A stretch of 5,735 bases of DNA from JADJPL01 sp041183125. GTDB lineage: Bacteria; Bacteroidota; Bacteroidia; Chitinophagales; Saprospiraceae. The position numbers and the translations under genes were made by a program. Below, in pieces: positions 4,738-5,735 of the stretch (position 1 is its first letter; every line of letters starts with the position of its first letter). Under the pieces are notes generated by a model. It did no database searches. It was not told the DNA's origin and saw only the letters and a list, made by a program, of their open reading frames with translations. Location: assembly GCA_041183125.1 (NCBI GenBank), contig JBEGMH010000040.1, positions 1-5,735 on the forward strand, given 5' to 3'.

Positions 4738-5735
4738 GCCGGTACAGCCCTTTGACCTGCCCGAAAATACGGCCGTTAAGCGGCGCCGGCATACGTTGGC
4801 ATACAAATTCGCCGATTTTTGCGCCGCACTGTCCGCTTGGGCGCTGTTTTTCATATACCGCGCTCAATCGGAAGGAGTCTATAGCCTGACAGACATCGCG
4901 CGCGATCCCAGTTTTTGGTATGGCCTCGCCCTGGTGCCCACGGGCTGGATCTTGTTCTACGAAGTGTTCGACCACTACCGCGATATTTACCGCCTTTCCA
5001 GGGCCGGTGCGCTGGTCCGGACGTTCTTCCTGAGTTTTTTTGGGGTACTGTTCCTGTTTTTTGCCCTCATCCTCGACGATTTCGTGTCCAACTACCGGAA
5101 TTATTACGCGTCCTTCGCCGCGCTGTTCATCCTGCACTTCCTGCTCACCGCTGTGTCGCGCATGACGCTCCTCAGCCTCGCCAACCGCCGTCTGCGCGCC
5201 GGTGAAATCAGTTACAACACCCTGATCGTAGGCGGCAACATGAACGCCGTTGACCTCTATCTCGACATAACCGGACAGCCCCGCAGCCTCGGCTATCGCT
5301 TCCTGGGCTTCATAGATACCAACGGCAGCAGCACCAACGAACTGCGCGCCTACTTGCCCTGCCTCGGCAAATTAGCCGACCTCCCCACCGCTATCCGCAA
5401 CTGCCAGGCAGAAGAGGTCATCATCGCCGTGGAAACGAGCGAACACAACCGCCTACGCGCTATTCTCAACACGCTGTTCGATTTCACCCCCCAGGTACTC
5501 ATCAAAATCATACCCGATATGTACGACATCCTGCTGGGCGCCGTCAAGATGAACCAGGTCTATGGCGCGGTACTCATCGAAATCGAACAGGAGCTCATGC
5601 CCCTGTGGCAAAGGATCGCCAAAAGGGCGTTCGATATCGCCGCCTCTGCGGTTGCCCTCCTCCTGCTCGCCCCGTTGTACGCGGTCATCGCCCTCCGGGT
5701 GCGTTGGTCTTCACCGGGCCCTATATTCTTCCGCC
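4694..5735 (+). CDS. Polyprenyl glycosylphosphotransferase (WbaP/WcaJ type), 3'-truncated
   Basis: The enzyme transfers a sugar-1-phosphate to undecaprenyl phosphate, the first membrane step of exopolysaccharide, capsule or O-antigen synthesis. The 347 visible residues show four hydrophobic helices (about 37-58, 74-92, 110-127, 139-155). A Rossmann-like CoA_binding_3 region follows, starting at NTLIVGGN (175-182). The catalytic Bac_transf domain then begins with K310-R-A-F-D-I, one more membrane helix and SSPGPIFFR (339-347), where the window ends. The catalytic core lies beyond the edge; about 100-130 residues are missing relative to the usual 450-480. In-frame ATGs occur at 4673 and 4694, after a stop at 4664-4666. 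I chose 4694 because of its A-rich lead-in and the smaller overlap, 44 nt into the lipoprotein gene. The sugar donated cannot be read from this part. Confidence 0.9.
   Translation, partial: MPKFNWTTSNLSTSKPVQPFDLPENTAVKRRRHTLAYKFADFCAALSAWALFFIYRAQSEGVYSLTDIARDPSFWYGLALVPTGWILFYEVFDHYRDIYRLSRAGALVRTFFLSFFGVLFLFFALILDDFVSNYRNYYASFAALFILHFLLTAVSRMTLLSLANRRLRAGEISYNTLIVGGNMNAVDLYLDITGQPRSLGYRFLGFIDTNGSSTNELRAYLPCLGKLADLPTAIRNCQAEEVIIAVETSEHNRLRAILNTLFDFTPQVLIKIIPDMYDILLGAVKMNQVYGAVLIEIEQELMPLWQRIAKRAFDIAASAVALLLLAPLYAVIALRVRWSSPGPIFFR

Noticed and set aside
4718..5137. 139-aa open frame on the - strand
   Set aside because: It is antisense to the membrane-helix part of the glycosylphosphotransferase, whose family match is clear.

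Overview
The window looks like chromosomal DNA from a member of the Bacteroidota, plausibly the Chitinophagaceae or a relative (inference). The clues are a canonical Bacteroidota -7 promoter box (TACCTTTG), no recognisable Shine-Dalgarno sequences ahead of the genes, moderate GC content, an iduronate-2-sulfatase-like secreted sulfatase, and an exopolysaccharide-type operon with an unassigned lipoprotein. There are six protein-coding genes and no RNA gene, insertion sequence or CRISPR array that I can support.

Layout: (1) Positions 1-366 hold the 3' part of a small + strand gene resembling bacterial PH-like domains; its start lies outside the window. (2) Positions 367-616 separate two convergent genes. 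They hold a 165-bp imperfect palindrome (402-566, centre at 484) that abuts a strong 14-bp hairpin (566-606), probably a bidirectional terminator. (3) Positions 617-2248, - strand, encode an exported S1-family sulfatase with a complete catalytic set. (4) Positions 2249-2531 are a divergent intergenic region. It contains three degenerate direct repeats with an exact 21-bp period, a 19-bp palindrome inside the first repeat, and a Bacteroidota-type promoter facing right with a second palindrome over its -33 side. (5) From 2532 to the window end runs a tightly packed + strand operon: a 99-aa two-helix membrane protein, a Gfo/Idh/MocA oxidoreductase, a lipoprotein of unknown function, and a polyprenyl glycosylphosphotransferase cut off by the window edge. 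Its junctions are an 11-nt gap, a 4-nt ATGA overlap and a likely 44-nt overlap.

The operon reads as the beginning of a cell-surface glycan locus. The last gene would load the first sugar phosphate onto undecaprenyl phosphate. The oxidoreductase probably modifies a nucleotide sugar. The lipoprotein and small membrane protein are conserved-looking partners without an assigned job. The sulfatase is transcribed away from the operon and shares its upstream region, so joint control is possible but unproven. The most unusual items are the long palindrome, the 21-bp repeat array and the uncharacterised operon members; I see no clear evidence of a wholly new multi-gene system.
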